A stretch of 64,000 bases of DNA, taken from positions 3,988,047-4,052,046 of the forward strand of contig NC_044297.2 in the NCBI RefSeq assembly GCF_004027225.2, written 5' to 3'. This stretch comes from Strigops habroptila. Lineage: Eukaryota; Chordata; Aves; Psittaciformes; Psittacidae. Positions 12,101-24,600 of this stretch are shown here, piece after piece; the stretch's first letter is position 1, and each line of letters starts with the position of its first letter. A model generated the notes under the pieces. The model was not told where the DNA came from and did no database searches. It worked only from the letters and a program-made list of their open reading frames with translations. Position numbers and translations under genes: made by a program.

Positions 12101-15100
12101 CTCTTCCTATTGCAAATAATTAATTATTAATACTTCCAGTGGGTGCAAGATTTATCATGCGAGGCAGGACCCCACTGAAATGGGGATATTTGCAAAAGCA
12201 GAACTCTGCAAAATCTACGTTCTCCAGTGAAAATGAGCAAAGAAAGCAAGCAGTATGAGCCCCCACACATCTTAAGGCATGGCTCACAGAACTCTAGCCT
12301 GGGCCCCCCTGCTGCAGTCCCTGAGATCTAGGCAGGGACAGGGGTTTTATGATAACTAGGTGTTTGTACGGATACCTGGCAGATAATCACAGACATAACA
12401 GAGCCATTCTGCCCACGGAGATTTACCTGTCAAAAGGTCAAAACCTTACCAAGAAAGCTGCAGCTACCCATACGAATGAAGCAGGTGTATGTGCCAAAAC
12501 ATGGGCTTAGGCTAGCTGAAGCACAGCTGACACACTCCGAAGTGAATTCAAGTGAAACACCAGCCATTTAAGTCGATGACAATCCTCCAGTTAAGTTTCA
12601 TTGAGTCACAACTTACGAATGCAATTTTGTCCTCAGAATTAAATCAAGTCGATGCTGTGTTTTCAGCTGGGTCCACTGAGAGGAGACTTCATGGTGAAGT
12701 TAACTCCTTTTATTGAATGTAGAGGACAATCTTCATGATGCCTGGGAGCCTGAGGCTAAAAGCAGAGATCCAATGACCACTCATCTACACTAGCAAAGGA
12801 TTTTCAAAGAGAAGCTGAACGAAGCTTGAATATAAATCGACAACCAGATCTCAAGGATGCTCAGAGCAAGGGCTTGGGACTGCCTGTGCTGACCTCTGCA
12901 AGCATCACTGCTTACAAAATTATCCAGCCCTTAAAAATACCACCTTGTTGCATGTACCACTGCAATAAACTGAATTTCCCTGCCTGACCACAAGCAGGGA
13001 AAGGCATCTTTCCTCTCTGATTGTTGCCTTACCTATTGCTGATCCCTGCATTTGACCCTGTAACCTTCATTTTCTAAGGTGCAGGCTCAGTATCAAGAGG
13101 TGGCAGTTGAATAACTCTATTTCCAGAATATTCCTTGAATATTAAGACTCAAACCAAATCCTAAAATGTTTCACTGGGTTGGAATTCAGCACAAAAACTG
13201 AAAGACCAAGTTGTCTACAGAGAAATCATTAACCAACATCCCTTTGGGATATGATAATTGCTGGAGAGGTTGACAGCTTTTCTTGGTATTGAGTGCTCGA
13301 AGACAAGACACATTATTTCAGAAACATTAAAGACCAGAAGAAAGTCTTTTGATAAATGAGTAAAGTCCATTCAAGTGCTGAAACAAAGCTCATTTATTTC
13401 CATGGTCCTTTTTATTTCTGCTTATCCTGGACCTCTCTTTTTCCTTTATGGTTTTGTCCTCAGAAACCTCAACTAATGTAAACCAGCCCTGGTGAGTTTC
13501 TGCCAATCAAGGTTTGTTGCCAGTGGGTTTTAGTCCATGGAAACAGATGGTTTGAAAGCCACATTGTGCCACCGTGCCCACAGCCAGTAGTACAAATATT
13601 TAGTCAATTAGAAGGGGATTTTCCAAAGGCACAAATGGAAATGAGGCACACAACTCCCATTGACTTCCAGAAGGAGCCGAGAGCCTCACTGCCTTCAAAA
13701 TCTCTCGTTACTAATTCAGTCTGTATAAAATACACGCATGTGAAAGGTATCACCCTGCTCTGAAATTGGATACTTCCCAGCTATTCCCAGGATGATCATC
13801 ATGGACAGAAGCAAGAGGAATCTCTCTAAAGCATTCAGTATTTAAGACAAAGGTTCCAATAAAACTGCTGATTTCACTGAGGTCTGTAACTGTCCTGTAC
13901 ACTTTGAATAGGCTGTGTGGATTGATGGGATGCTCAGTGAGGACTGAGCTGTGCTTCTTCCAGACAGTGTCATTAAGAGAACCCACCCGCCTAACCACAA
14001 AAAGGCATCATTAAATATTAATGTTTCCTCTCAACACCTCTCCAAGAATATGACAGCCACTGGCTCCCCACCACTCCGATCCGTATGGAACTGGGACTCT
14101 ACAGGAAATAGCTATTGATTTGTGTGTGCACTGGAAATGATTGTAAATTTTGCCAGCATTTTCCCAAAAGGACCCAAAATGGACAATGACAAACTTTACT
14201 TTTGCAACATGGCTTAAAATAGAGACCTTCCAGTCACAGAGCTCCAGTCAAAAAGTGAAGGAGGAGAATGGGTGACTGTTACTGGTGATGTCCTGTCACT
14301 GGGATCTCTTGACTGCTCTCAGTCTCCCCATTGCAAGATCTCTCCATTGCAAGCATGCCAGAGCTGTGATCCATGTGGCTTCACACACCTTCTAAGCACT
14401 ATGTTAATAAATAATGATGACAACAATAACAGTAAGGGTCATAAAGCACATCATGCTCTGTTAATGATTCACTCATTTGACTTGGAGTCAATGAGCTCTC
14501 TTGTTTCCTTTAAGACAGGAAACAATAGCACTAAAAAAATACAAGTCAGCAGTAAACTCAACAGAAGTATCCCAGACTCTGGATAAACGTACTTGGCTTA
14601 ACATGCTGCAGCTGTACCCAAGATCAAGCCCAGCTTCACCTTCCCTTTCAACTGCTCTAGAATTGCTCTCTCCCATCCCTGGTATTTCATGGCAATCCCT
14701 GTAGCACTTCCTATTAAGAGGAAATACTTAACTCTACAGAATATCCTGGGACATCATCTGCTGTTACATTCACAATATAGGATGGTGGGCTCAGAAAACA
14801 CTTCCTTGGGCACTGAATCCAGTTTTCTGCACTCACAGGTAGCAATGTAATCAACAGTTGGATCAGAACTGTGCTTACGATATTCACCACGTGTGCACAC
14901 ACACATCGCACAAGCACAGAAATGTTTCCCTTATCCCTTATCAGACACTTAAGACCTTTTACTACAGAGACCCAAACTAAGAAGTTAAAAGAAAGAAGAG
15001 GTGAGGTAAAGAAGGGATGCTGGATGAAAACGCCCCACAAACTGTTATTTATGCTGATGGTTCTGTTCATCAACTTCACTGGATGAAAGCTCTGCCAGCT

Positions 15101-15600
15101 CATAGCACAAAAACATCTTACCCTTAAGCTGCACTAAGCAGCTTCACCTCATGGGCTCTGTGTTTGGTGATGGTTTTAGAGCCTATTTTAAACACGTTGC
15201 ACCAGTCTGCACAGGCAGGCAGTTAGAAAACAGCTCTGAATGCACTGTTAATCACGTTAACACATGTGCAGTGACTGACTTAGTGAACTCAAGGAGAGAG
15301 AAAGGGAAAGTATCCTGAGTCCATTCATAAAGGTGAACAGACTGTCATGCTTTACTCTGCAATAAAAATGCCAACCAGAGACAATAATACAGAAGAGAGA
15401 ATCCCTACACTGGAAAGCTAATGAACAGTATGGCTAAGCTAGGCCATCGTGCCAGCTTGATATCATTTCCAACTGCAAAACCAGGGAATAATCCTACAAT
15501 AGCAAACAGATTTCCAAGTACTGCAACAGTTTCAAGTGAAACAAAGAGAACTAAAGCTTCCCAATATGCTCCATATTACTATTGCAGCATGTAATATGCA
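9121..15600. other. Intergenic DNA, no gene seen
   Basis: This spacer lies upstream of DPYSL2 and contains no exon or ORF I recognise. The frames present are short and lack homology or splice context. Two A/T-rich blocks (about 11040-11220 and 12030-12135) have the look of conserved noncoding DNA, including an 'attgcaaataat' octamer or C/EBP-like motif followed by homeodomain TAATTA sequence at 12109-12130. Confidence 0.7.
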
Positions 15601-15606
15601 ACATCC

Positions 15607-15685
15607 CTGCCCGTGGCGGAGTGCCGGAACTGGATGATCTTTAAGGTCTCTTCCAACCCAAACCATTCTATGGTTCTATGTCATG
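15607..15685 (+). repeat. CR1 LINE 3' tail fragment
   Basis: The stretch has the standard CR1 end, 'aactggatgatctttaaggt' followed by 'ctcttccaaccc', and closes with two octamer units 'attctatggttctatg'. Only about 80 bases remain, so it is a strongly 5'-truncated copy. It differs from the other two CR1s here (ccaacccaaacc instead of ccaacctggtt), so it belongs to another subfamily. Confidence 0.92.
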
Positions 15686-18600
15686 CACTATATAACAAAT
15701 ACACACAAAAGAAGCCATCTTTTCCAAAGGTCTCAAAAGCAAAGGTTTTCTTGATGAGCAGTGTTTCAAGGGACACGCTGAACTGGGATTTGATTCAATG
15801 GCAGAAAGAAGAATGTGAAGGACAAATAGTTCAACAAATTTCATGCTGAGAATTTCAAAGCAGAAATCAAAGCAAACCCCATGATTTGGAAAGCAGTAAA
15901 AAAAGAAAACCTCCACTTTTTTTTCCTCTTGTTTTCTCAAAGGTTTCTCTTCTCTCCGAGTGTGATGTCTGGGAGAACCAACCCTACCTGGTCACACATT
16001 GGAATTTAAATGGTAAGCTAAGAAGAAAAAGCTTCCAGCAGAAACGTGCACTGGGCTGTCTCTGTACTGCTCACAGCTTGAGAACCTCACCAGGCCACGC
16101 TGCCCAGCAGGAGAGAGCTCGGTCACTTCTGAAGATGCCCTCAGCTGAGTGCTCGTACAAGGCACCGAAAATCATTTGTCATTTTTGAACATCTCATCTC
16201 ATTACATTTTAAACAGACAGGACAAAGGCAGCATTATCAGCCTCACTGTACACATGGGAAATGAGGCATAGAAATTCAAATGGCGCACCTCAAACCGCAG
16301 AAGCGGCCTGGGATGTGGAGCAATAGCAAGACCCTGGTCCAGGCTCTTGTTTGTCTGTAGTCAGCCCTGTTTGGGGATCCTTCCAGCCACCACCACTGCT
16401 CTGTTCACTCTGCCCTCAGAGTTTTCAGCCCTTCTTTCCAGGCAAGGGGCAGAAGCCAGGATTAACAGTAGTAGTAACAAAGAGGACTAAAAACGATGAC
16501 AATAATGCAAAACCAGACCTCTTTGTGCTGCTCTGTAGAACCCATTAAGCCTGGGGACGCTGCAGTTGCTGCTAATGTGAACCAATGTCCTCATGTTGCA
16601 CTTATTAAATAAATCTAATCTTATTAAGCTGCATTACAAGCTTTTATTTCAGAAATCTGTGTGCTTCCCGGATCACCCAGAGAATTAACTCCTGAAGGGA
16701 CTGTGCCTTGCAGAAGGCCATCCTGACAAAGCCATCATCCCCGCCAACTGCATGGCTCCCAAGGAGCAGGGCAGGCTCAGAGCACCCTCCAAAGCCCCAG
16801 ATGCAGCTTGGTACTTTGCAGCTGCAGCTTTCAGAATGGGCAACCCCAGCAAGGAGCAATGGGTTCCCTTGACTTGGGAAGGGAGGTGACAGCATGGAGG
16901 GTGCTCTGATGAGGGGATGGGGCAGGCCCTTTGCATCTCGCTGCCATCTGTAGTGTACTAATCAGAGGGCTGGCAGCTGCTGCTTCTGAAAGGAACAGTA
17001 GTGTGGCACCAGCACGTGGAGACCCCTCATCCTCCTCTCCTAGGGTATCCCTGCACAGCCAGAGACATATGCAAGCGTCACACCCCACTTTCCCTGGGCA
17101 GGATGAGAAGCAACACACAGGGTGATTATTTTCCCCACCAGACCCTCAAACAATAGAGGAGAATGGGAGCATCTAAGATGCTGCTTTAACATCCACATCA
17201 ATTTGGTATTGGTGTTTCAAAATGAGTACAAGTTGAATACCCTCCAGTATGGGCTGTGTATGTGGAAATCATCCAAAGAGCCTGCTGTAATCCAGCGAAA
17301 ACAGAGCGTATTACTAACTCTTCCAGAAGAGCAGCACCCAGAGGTCAGGCTCTGTGTGATTCTGTGCAGAACAGCCTTTCCTCTCCCTTGGTTTTCGTTG
17401 GTTTAATGATCTGAGGTCAACATGAAACAATTTGTTAAACTTCAGTGAATCAAAACGTAAAATCTGACCTTCCCATCTGACATGAAACATCTCATCTGGG
17501 GACTAAACAAGGTTTTGTTGAGTTGTACATTTCATAGGATCAAAGGCAATGTTTGCATAGAAAGACATTCTGACTTGAAAATGAAGAACTGCAGTTTTTC
17601 AAGAGCCAGCACGAGTATTTGAACCCTCTGAAGAGGAATTCTCTCTCCAACATTTTGGCTCAATAGGGAGGTCTGATACTCACTTCACACATTTGGATAA
17701 AGGATATTCACAGAGGTCCCACACTGTAACCACTACACATCTCCAGCATGGACAATGCCCAGACCCAAGACAGTTCAGCTGAGCTGGCATCTGGAAGACA
17801 CAGAGAGTCAGGGAATGCCCCAGGGATCCCAGCATTGCTGACATTGCCCCACTGCAAGTATAAGCAAGCTTGGTTTCCGTATCTAACTCTGACCACAACA
17901 CTCCAAGGAAGAAACATGCTACTCTTCAGCAGCTTCAATACTGATACGCAAAGGAAAGTGATCACACCTACATGTCCTGACTGATCTGTGCCTCTCCTTG
18001 CAAGAGCCCAGTCCAGATTCCAGAAACATGCGATGGCCTCAGCAGTACTGGTAGAGCAATTTTTCCACTGAGATTTCATCTTCTATTCAGGTATTTTGCA
18101 GGATTCAATGCTCCTCACTTTGAAGTCCAAGCCCCAGAATATGGCAGAATTCTCCCCAAGTCCAATAGTGCCCAATTAGTTTTTAATCTGGATCAGTTTT
18201 TCCAGTCCCCTGAATTACTCACCAGGTTTTTTTCCCCAAACAGAAGCCAACAAATTAGCATTACAGTGGGAAATATGCACTGGCTGCTGTTTGCTTTGCT
18301 AATGTGTGCAAATGCAAGAGTTAGGCAGAGGACTGTAATCTACAAGGGGTTTTTGGCTACGTACCACAGTGAAATAAATGCACATACTTGAGTGAGTCTT
18401 CACAAGCAAACCAGCCTGCTTTAGCACCACTTAATTCTCTGTTCTGCATACCAAATCCTGTCAAGAGAAGCAGCATTCCCTCTCTGCTATACCAGAGGGG
18501 GAATGAAAACTCAGGCTCCCTGCTTGGCTCTGCAACTGCCTCACTTTGTGACCCATGGAATGTCACTTCATTCACCTGTGCCTGTTCCTGGCAATAATAC

Positions 18601-21600
18601 TGATTATCTGCAAAGATTCATTAATTCTTTAGTGAGCAGAAATCATTTCAGATGTTGGGATGAAAGAACCACAGTAACAAAATTCAATGACTTACAAGGT
18701 CCACTGCATTATACACCGATTCATCAGCATCTCAAAAAGCAGTGTTGAGAAGTGTTAGTGGTAAGGTAAGCAGTTATTTTCTAATAAGAACATATACATG
18801 TATTTAGCACACACAGTGTATCCATCACCTGAAATCCATGTCCAGTCAGCTGGGAGGAACAGGATTTGAAAGCACCATTTTTCAAAGGACCTTTCTTTCA
18901 CTTCAAGGTAGGGCCAAAAATTCGAACCTAAAATATATTCATACCCTATAACGAATATATTCAAGTTAAGGCAAATCCTGAAAAATGTTTCGATGACACC
19001 TTGAGCAGGATGGGGGGATAAATGTTTTCAGTCATGCAGAAAACATGCTCTGAGGATAAATTGCAGGGTGCTGGAGGAAATGATTACCACTATCTCTAGG
19101 AACAGTAAGTTGGAAAGATGGGTTTGATTCCACAACACAAGGAACTCTGTCTCTAGAAATCTGCTTCCTTATTTGAGACAGTGTCTCTCTCTCACCTGTC
19201 ACTGCTCCATTATCCTTTTGGGAGCTACCTGAACACGAACAGCCTCTAGCACCAGGTTCATTCACGAGGTCACGTCATTTTGATACTGTTCTAAATACAA
19301 ATTGTTAATGTGCAGCAACACCAAACTCTGGAGGCTCTTTCCCCTGTTCCAATGTTATTTCTTTTGACTAGAGTCACTTCCCTTCTGTGGGATCCATCTA
19401 TACTTTTATTAACTGGCAGTGCTAATACCGACCTGCTGCTCACAACTGGTTAAAGAACAGATTCACCCGTGCTTTCTGCTGTTTTCCATGGTAGCAGCAG
19501 GTCCCAGAGGGACGACGTGCTGGCAGAAGGAAAAGAGCTGCTTTGTGTCTGGAGAAGGGATGCCTGGATCCTGATAAAGGAACACAAAGTCAGCCTTCAG
19601 AGCCCAGCACTGGCTGCTGAACCCCACTGGCTCTTGTCCATCTTGCAAAAACACCACTATAAACTGTTATCTCCCCAAAAAACCTCCTCCAAAGAGCCAG
19701 AGCTTCACCTCTGTAAAGCTGCCTGCTCCAAATTTCTCCTCTTTGTGTACAATGGACATATGGTGCATTGTTGAATGCACAGAGACAAAAGGAAGAAAGC
19801 ACAGGCTGACAAAGAACCGCCAGCTAAAAAGCACCATCCATTCATGGGTTAAAACAGAAAGCGAGCCTTGAGGATGTTTGAAACAGCAGGGAATCAGCTG
19901 GAGCCTGCATGGAGGCTTTTCCCATTGCCATTCATAACAAAATCAGGAGGCAGAAAGTTACTATAGCAATGGCAACAGAATGCAGAATGGGTGCTCTTCA
20001 GAGGGCAGGAAGAGCTCTTCAAGAAATGCAGGGGTCTGTTTCTCTTCATCCTCCAGGCTGCCACACACAGATCAGCTCCAGTTCCCCAATACATCCCCAT
20101 CTCCACAGAATTCTTATTGTAGATCACTCACTTTTAGCTTCAACAGCTTAAACAACACTGAAATGAAGCCCAGCTGAAAACAAAAGACAACCATCCACCC
20201 ACTTACTTACTCACCGGGTGCTGAAGCAGCCAAAAAGTAACTCATGACTGCAAAATAAAAAGGCTGGGCTCACTTTAGATGACAAAAAGCACTGGGCAGT
20301 AAAAGCAGACCCCTCTGCTAATGGCTTTGTTCAGCCAGTTTATCCTGCATTTAGCTTTGGAACACATCTGTCCACTTCCAACACACTGAGGTTTTGCTGG
20401 TGGATGGATGTGATCACACTGGCCAGCAGCGTGACAAGTGCATTGCAAGGGATTCTGCAGCACAGATGTTGCGGATCAGATCCAAACCTTGCCATAAGGT
20501 TACCTGGCAAGCCGGACTCAGGGACTGACTTAACACCTGCAACGGGATTCGACACAACTAAGGCTTCAGCAGCACATGGAGTCCTGGATGTGGCTCATCT
20601 GAAATGAATACAGTATTGTTGGTTCAGCCCTAGAGACCAAAGTTTCAGTATGTGCTGAGGCAGAACTAAGCTCATCTCTTCACAGATCCAATTGTCCAGA
20701 CACACATGAAGGAAAGCCCTGAGGAATACTGGACCAGAAGGACCAACAGGGACAGAGACCAGCTCCCTGCAACTGCAAGCAATCCCACACAGGGGTCTGG
20801 TTCCAATGCAGCCATACAAGATCCTTTCCCTGCACCACAGATTGTTTTCTAGAAGACTAAAATTACAACTTAAATATTGACCAGGAGAGATGCAGAGCAC
20901 GCTGAAGTAAAAAGAAAGAGACTATCAGCCAAAGAATATTACATTATGAATGTAAATTAAAGCAGCCATAATACCTGTTAACCCCCAGGTCTTTTAACAG
21001 ACGACAGGAGCACAAAACTGGCTTAAAACAGTTACTTGTGTCTCCCTCCCGTTTATCTCTACGTCAAATCGGACAATTAAAATCAGACCTGTAGGAATTC
21101 TCCCATTCAGCGAATGCTTTGGGCTACATTCGCACCCTCTGTTACAACAGTTGCAGTCTCGAGTTCTGCCACAGATTTGCAGTGTAAAAAAAGAGCACAC
21201 TGCAGCCACTTTTACATAGAAACGTCTCCTTGCAACGTGTATTTTCACTTCTTGCTCACCAGCATCAGCCTCCTTAACCATTCACAAGGCAGTGACCAAA
21301 CCAGCAGTGACCATTCGTCCCCATGTGGTGCCTGCTTTAATTTAGTCACAGGGATGGCAGGCACTTCTGACTGACAGCTTTGTTTGCCTCATAGATCGTA
21401 CCTTGTCTTCTCTAAGTTTTAAATGCTGACCAGTTCTCCACACAAAATGGGGGTCTGCAGCAAGCACTTCTTTCAAAAGAGGCCTCGTTGCCTTGGTTAC
21501 CACTCATCCAGCCTAGGCCTTTGCAAGCTCTGTCAAAATCTACCTTCACCTTGGTTTTGTCTTGGTTTTTGTACTACTGAGAGGTTCCTGCTCTTAGCAC

Positions 21601-24600
21601 AGCAGAAAGCTGGAAGTAAATGAATTAAACACACAGAAAACCTGAGGGAAATGCCCTTGGATGCGCATCGTTGGCGAGGGCTTGTACAAATCACAAGGTC
21701 AGTGAGAAATAACAAAAGCAGAAGAAACGCTGCTGCATTAGTTTAGCCACAAAGACTACACCAGGAGGTTTCACAGCAAAATATGCTCAGCCCACATCCC
21801 GAGGAGCTGGCACTCGCTTTGCTGTCAATGAGCAGCGGCGGCGGCGAGACAGAACTGAAACTGGGGCATCACTGGTGCTGCATGTGCCTGAAGTACCCCG
21901 CAGCCCCTGCTGCACAAAGCCCACATCTCTGTAGTCCAATGAAGGCAAGGGAGGAACAAAATCCTGTTATACTTATTCTACAGAGAAAGAATGGAAGCTC
22001 AGAGGCAGGATTTCTGATCAGTGCAGCAGATGGGGCTGCAAAGTTTGCAAAGTGAAGGAGATTGACCAGGTATTGATCCTCAGCAGGTCACTTCACATAG
22101 CCTGTAGCCCTCACCTGAGCCCACTCTGAAACCACATCTGCTCAGTCCTCACCCGGCACCAGATCCACAAGATCAGCCTTCCTCTCTGTGAGCAGCCTCC
22201 TTTTCCTCAGCAGGTAACTACTGACATGTGATCCCTGTTCTGTCGAGAGGAGCTGACTTTAGGCCTGTGCACGTCAACCTTTAGGCCTAGGTTGAAATAA
22301 CCTACTCCAAAAAGCATACAAATCAGATGTGAAGGCTACACAGAGGTCCTCGGCAAGGAGTGAGGATGTGTGTTTGGCACAGAAACCAGCTTGGATTAAG
22401 AGTACTGAACACTCATCAGTGCAGCACAGACCAAGATGTACACAGAGAGATTAAGCGGTGGCTGCTTTCAATAAACAGATACACTAAGAAAAACTTTGAT
22501 GTGTCAGTGTATAAACATGTCAGTGGATAAATCTAAAGAAGAAAATGAAGCCAAATCCAATAGAAGCAATGGTTACTGTTTCTATTAACTATTCTCCTGT
22601 TCCTAGAACTCAGCTATTTTATGTATCCACTATTACACTGTTAAGAATAACATCTGATTTTGTTTTTTAGCACTGGCTGGGAGAATTGATCCAGAGCCCA
22701 CTAAACTGTTAATACATACTGAGAAAGGTCTCTGCATTCTTTTGTGTACAGAGCAATTTAGATTTGGTTAATCCCATTTTTGGGAAGCACAGGCAACGTT
22801 CTCAGCACTGTAAATCAATGTGGCTCTGTTAATCATTCTTATCTATGTATATGGTATTTCAAGTTGTCACATCAAGTGCAAATTCTGTAAGAACACGAAA
22901 TAAGATATCATGCAGCTCTCATGCCCCACCTATATCGAACTGAAAAGGCCACCTCCAACTCTTTCCTGTCTCTCTGTGTTGCAAGCGTCATTAGGTCTTC
23001 TAGCCAGAAACAATCCACTCCACACACAGGAGTGCCAGAAAGGAGAAAGAAAAAGAACTAGGAATTTTAATTGCACTGTAATCCTTCCAGCTAGGTTTCT
23101 TGCAAACACGACATTTCAGGAGCCTAACAGACTAGAACCCAAAGGAAAATTCCCTGGGAGCCTTTAAAAAGAAAACACATTAAAATAAACGTGATCTGCA
23201 AGATCCATAGGCTGTATTGATCCCCAGACAGTTGGCCATGCTGTAGTTTAATGTAAGGAAGTAATATAAATCAAACTATTTGTCACTCCTAACTGAAAGG
23301 AAAAAAGGAAACAGCCAATTTGTCAACTGACTTTGCCTTAACTGCAATTGCTGTATCCATCTTTCCTGCTTCTGTCCCTCACCACCACAGGCTGTAGTCC
23401 AAGCTGTCAGCAGTTCTCACAGGATTCTTTAGATTGCCACCAAGAAAATGCTTCATTCCATAGTTCATACATCTCGATGAGAGGCCTATAAATAGACACT
23501 ATTTTCCACCCTTGTTACTGTGCTGTATCCATCACCGTAACAGCAAAATTACTTTTGAGCACCGCACTAAGTCAATGGTTCTGCAACTACAAAGCACTAA
23601 TGTCTTTGAGGCCACAGTAAATCATGCACTGAGCCACACTGCACGCTAAAATCAACTACATTTTCATTATGAGCTCCATTATGGTAAGAGCAGTGGTCCC
23701 AACCTCCGCAAAATGTTCAAGGTTGACAAGAGACTGCCAACCCAGTTACTGACAACACAGCCCAAGATTTGCCAAGAGGATTTAAGATCCAGCTCCCGTT
23801 TCGGTTTGCGGGTGCACCAGGCAGTGCTCTGTTGTACACTAAAAGAGCTGAGAGGAGGTGTATTGGTCCATCCTTAGGGAGTTGTTTGACTCTGGTGTTG
23901 CCCATTGCCCAGACTCTATCAGAACTTCCAAGCCAAATTCAGTTTGGCAGCACTTTATTCCAAACCAGGGACTATGGACTCATGCCCATTTGCTACATTC
24001 ACCCAAACAACTTACGTGCTCCTTCACGTGGAGGAGGCAAGCTCAACTCTCCCCATAGCTCTGCTCACACACACAGCTGCCTTCCTTTCACTACAGTTCC
24101 AAAGCAAAGTGCACAAGCAGCTTTTAGTTTTGACCATAACAAAAGTCCCAATAATTTTCACAGATACAGTACTAGATGGAGCAGTTCAGCTGTGCTGCTC
24201 CTCCAGGTTGCAGGATGACTTGGGACTTCAAAAGGCTTTTGTGTGTATGTGAGGGTGTTTTGCAACCCTTGTGAAATCAAATTGCATGTGCTCATTGTGC
24301 CTGGCCCTGATTGCCCCAGTTAATGAGTTTTTAGTGCACTGACCCCTACTTAATACATCGCTTAATAAAATGAAATTAATCAATTATCCAAAAGGGCCCA
24401 GCTTATAATTCTTACACACTTATCACACTAGCCAGAGCCCTTTCTCTCACCTCTCCTCAGCATCCAAAATCACCCCTTTTGGATGACTGGCCCACAGACA
24501 CAAGGAGGGCCCTCTGTTCTCCAGGATAGCTGGAGGCTGGTGGTGTACAATGGCTGCTGGCCACGCTTTGTTCCTGTTGTGTGGACAAACACTTGGCCAT

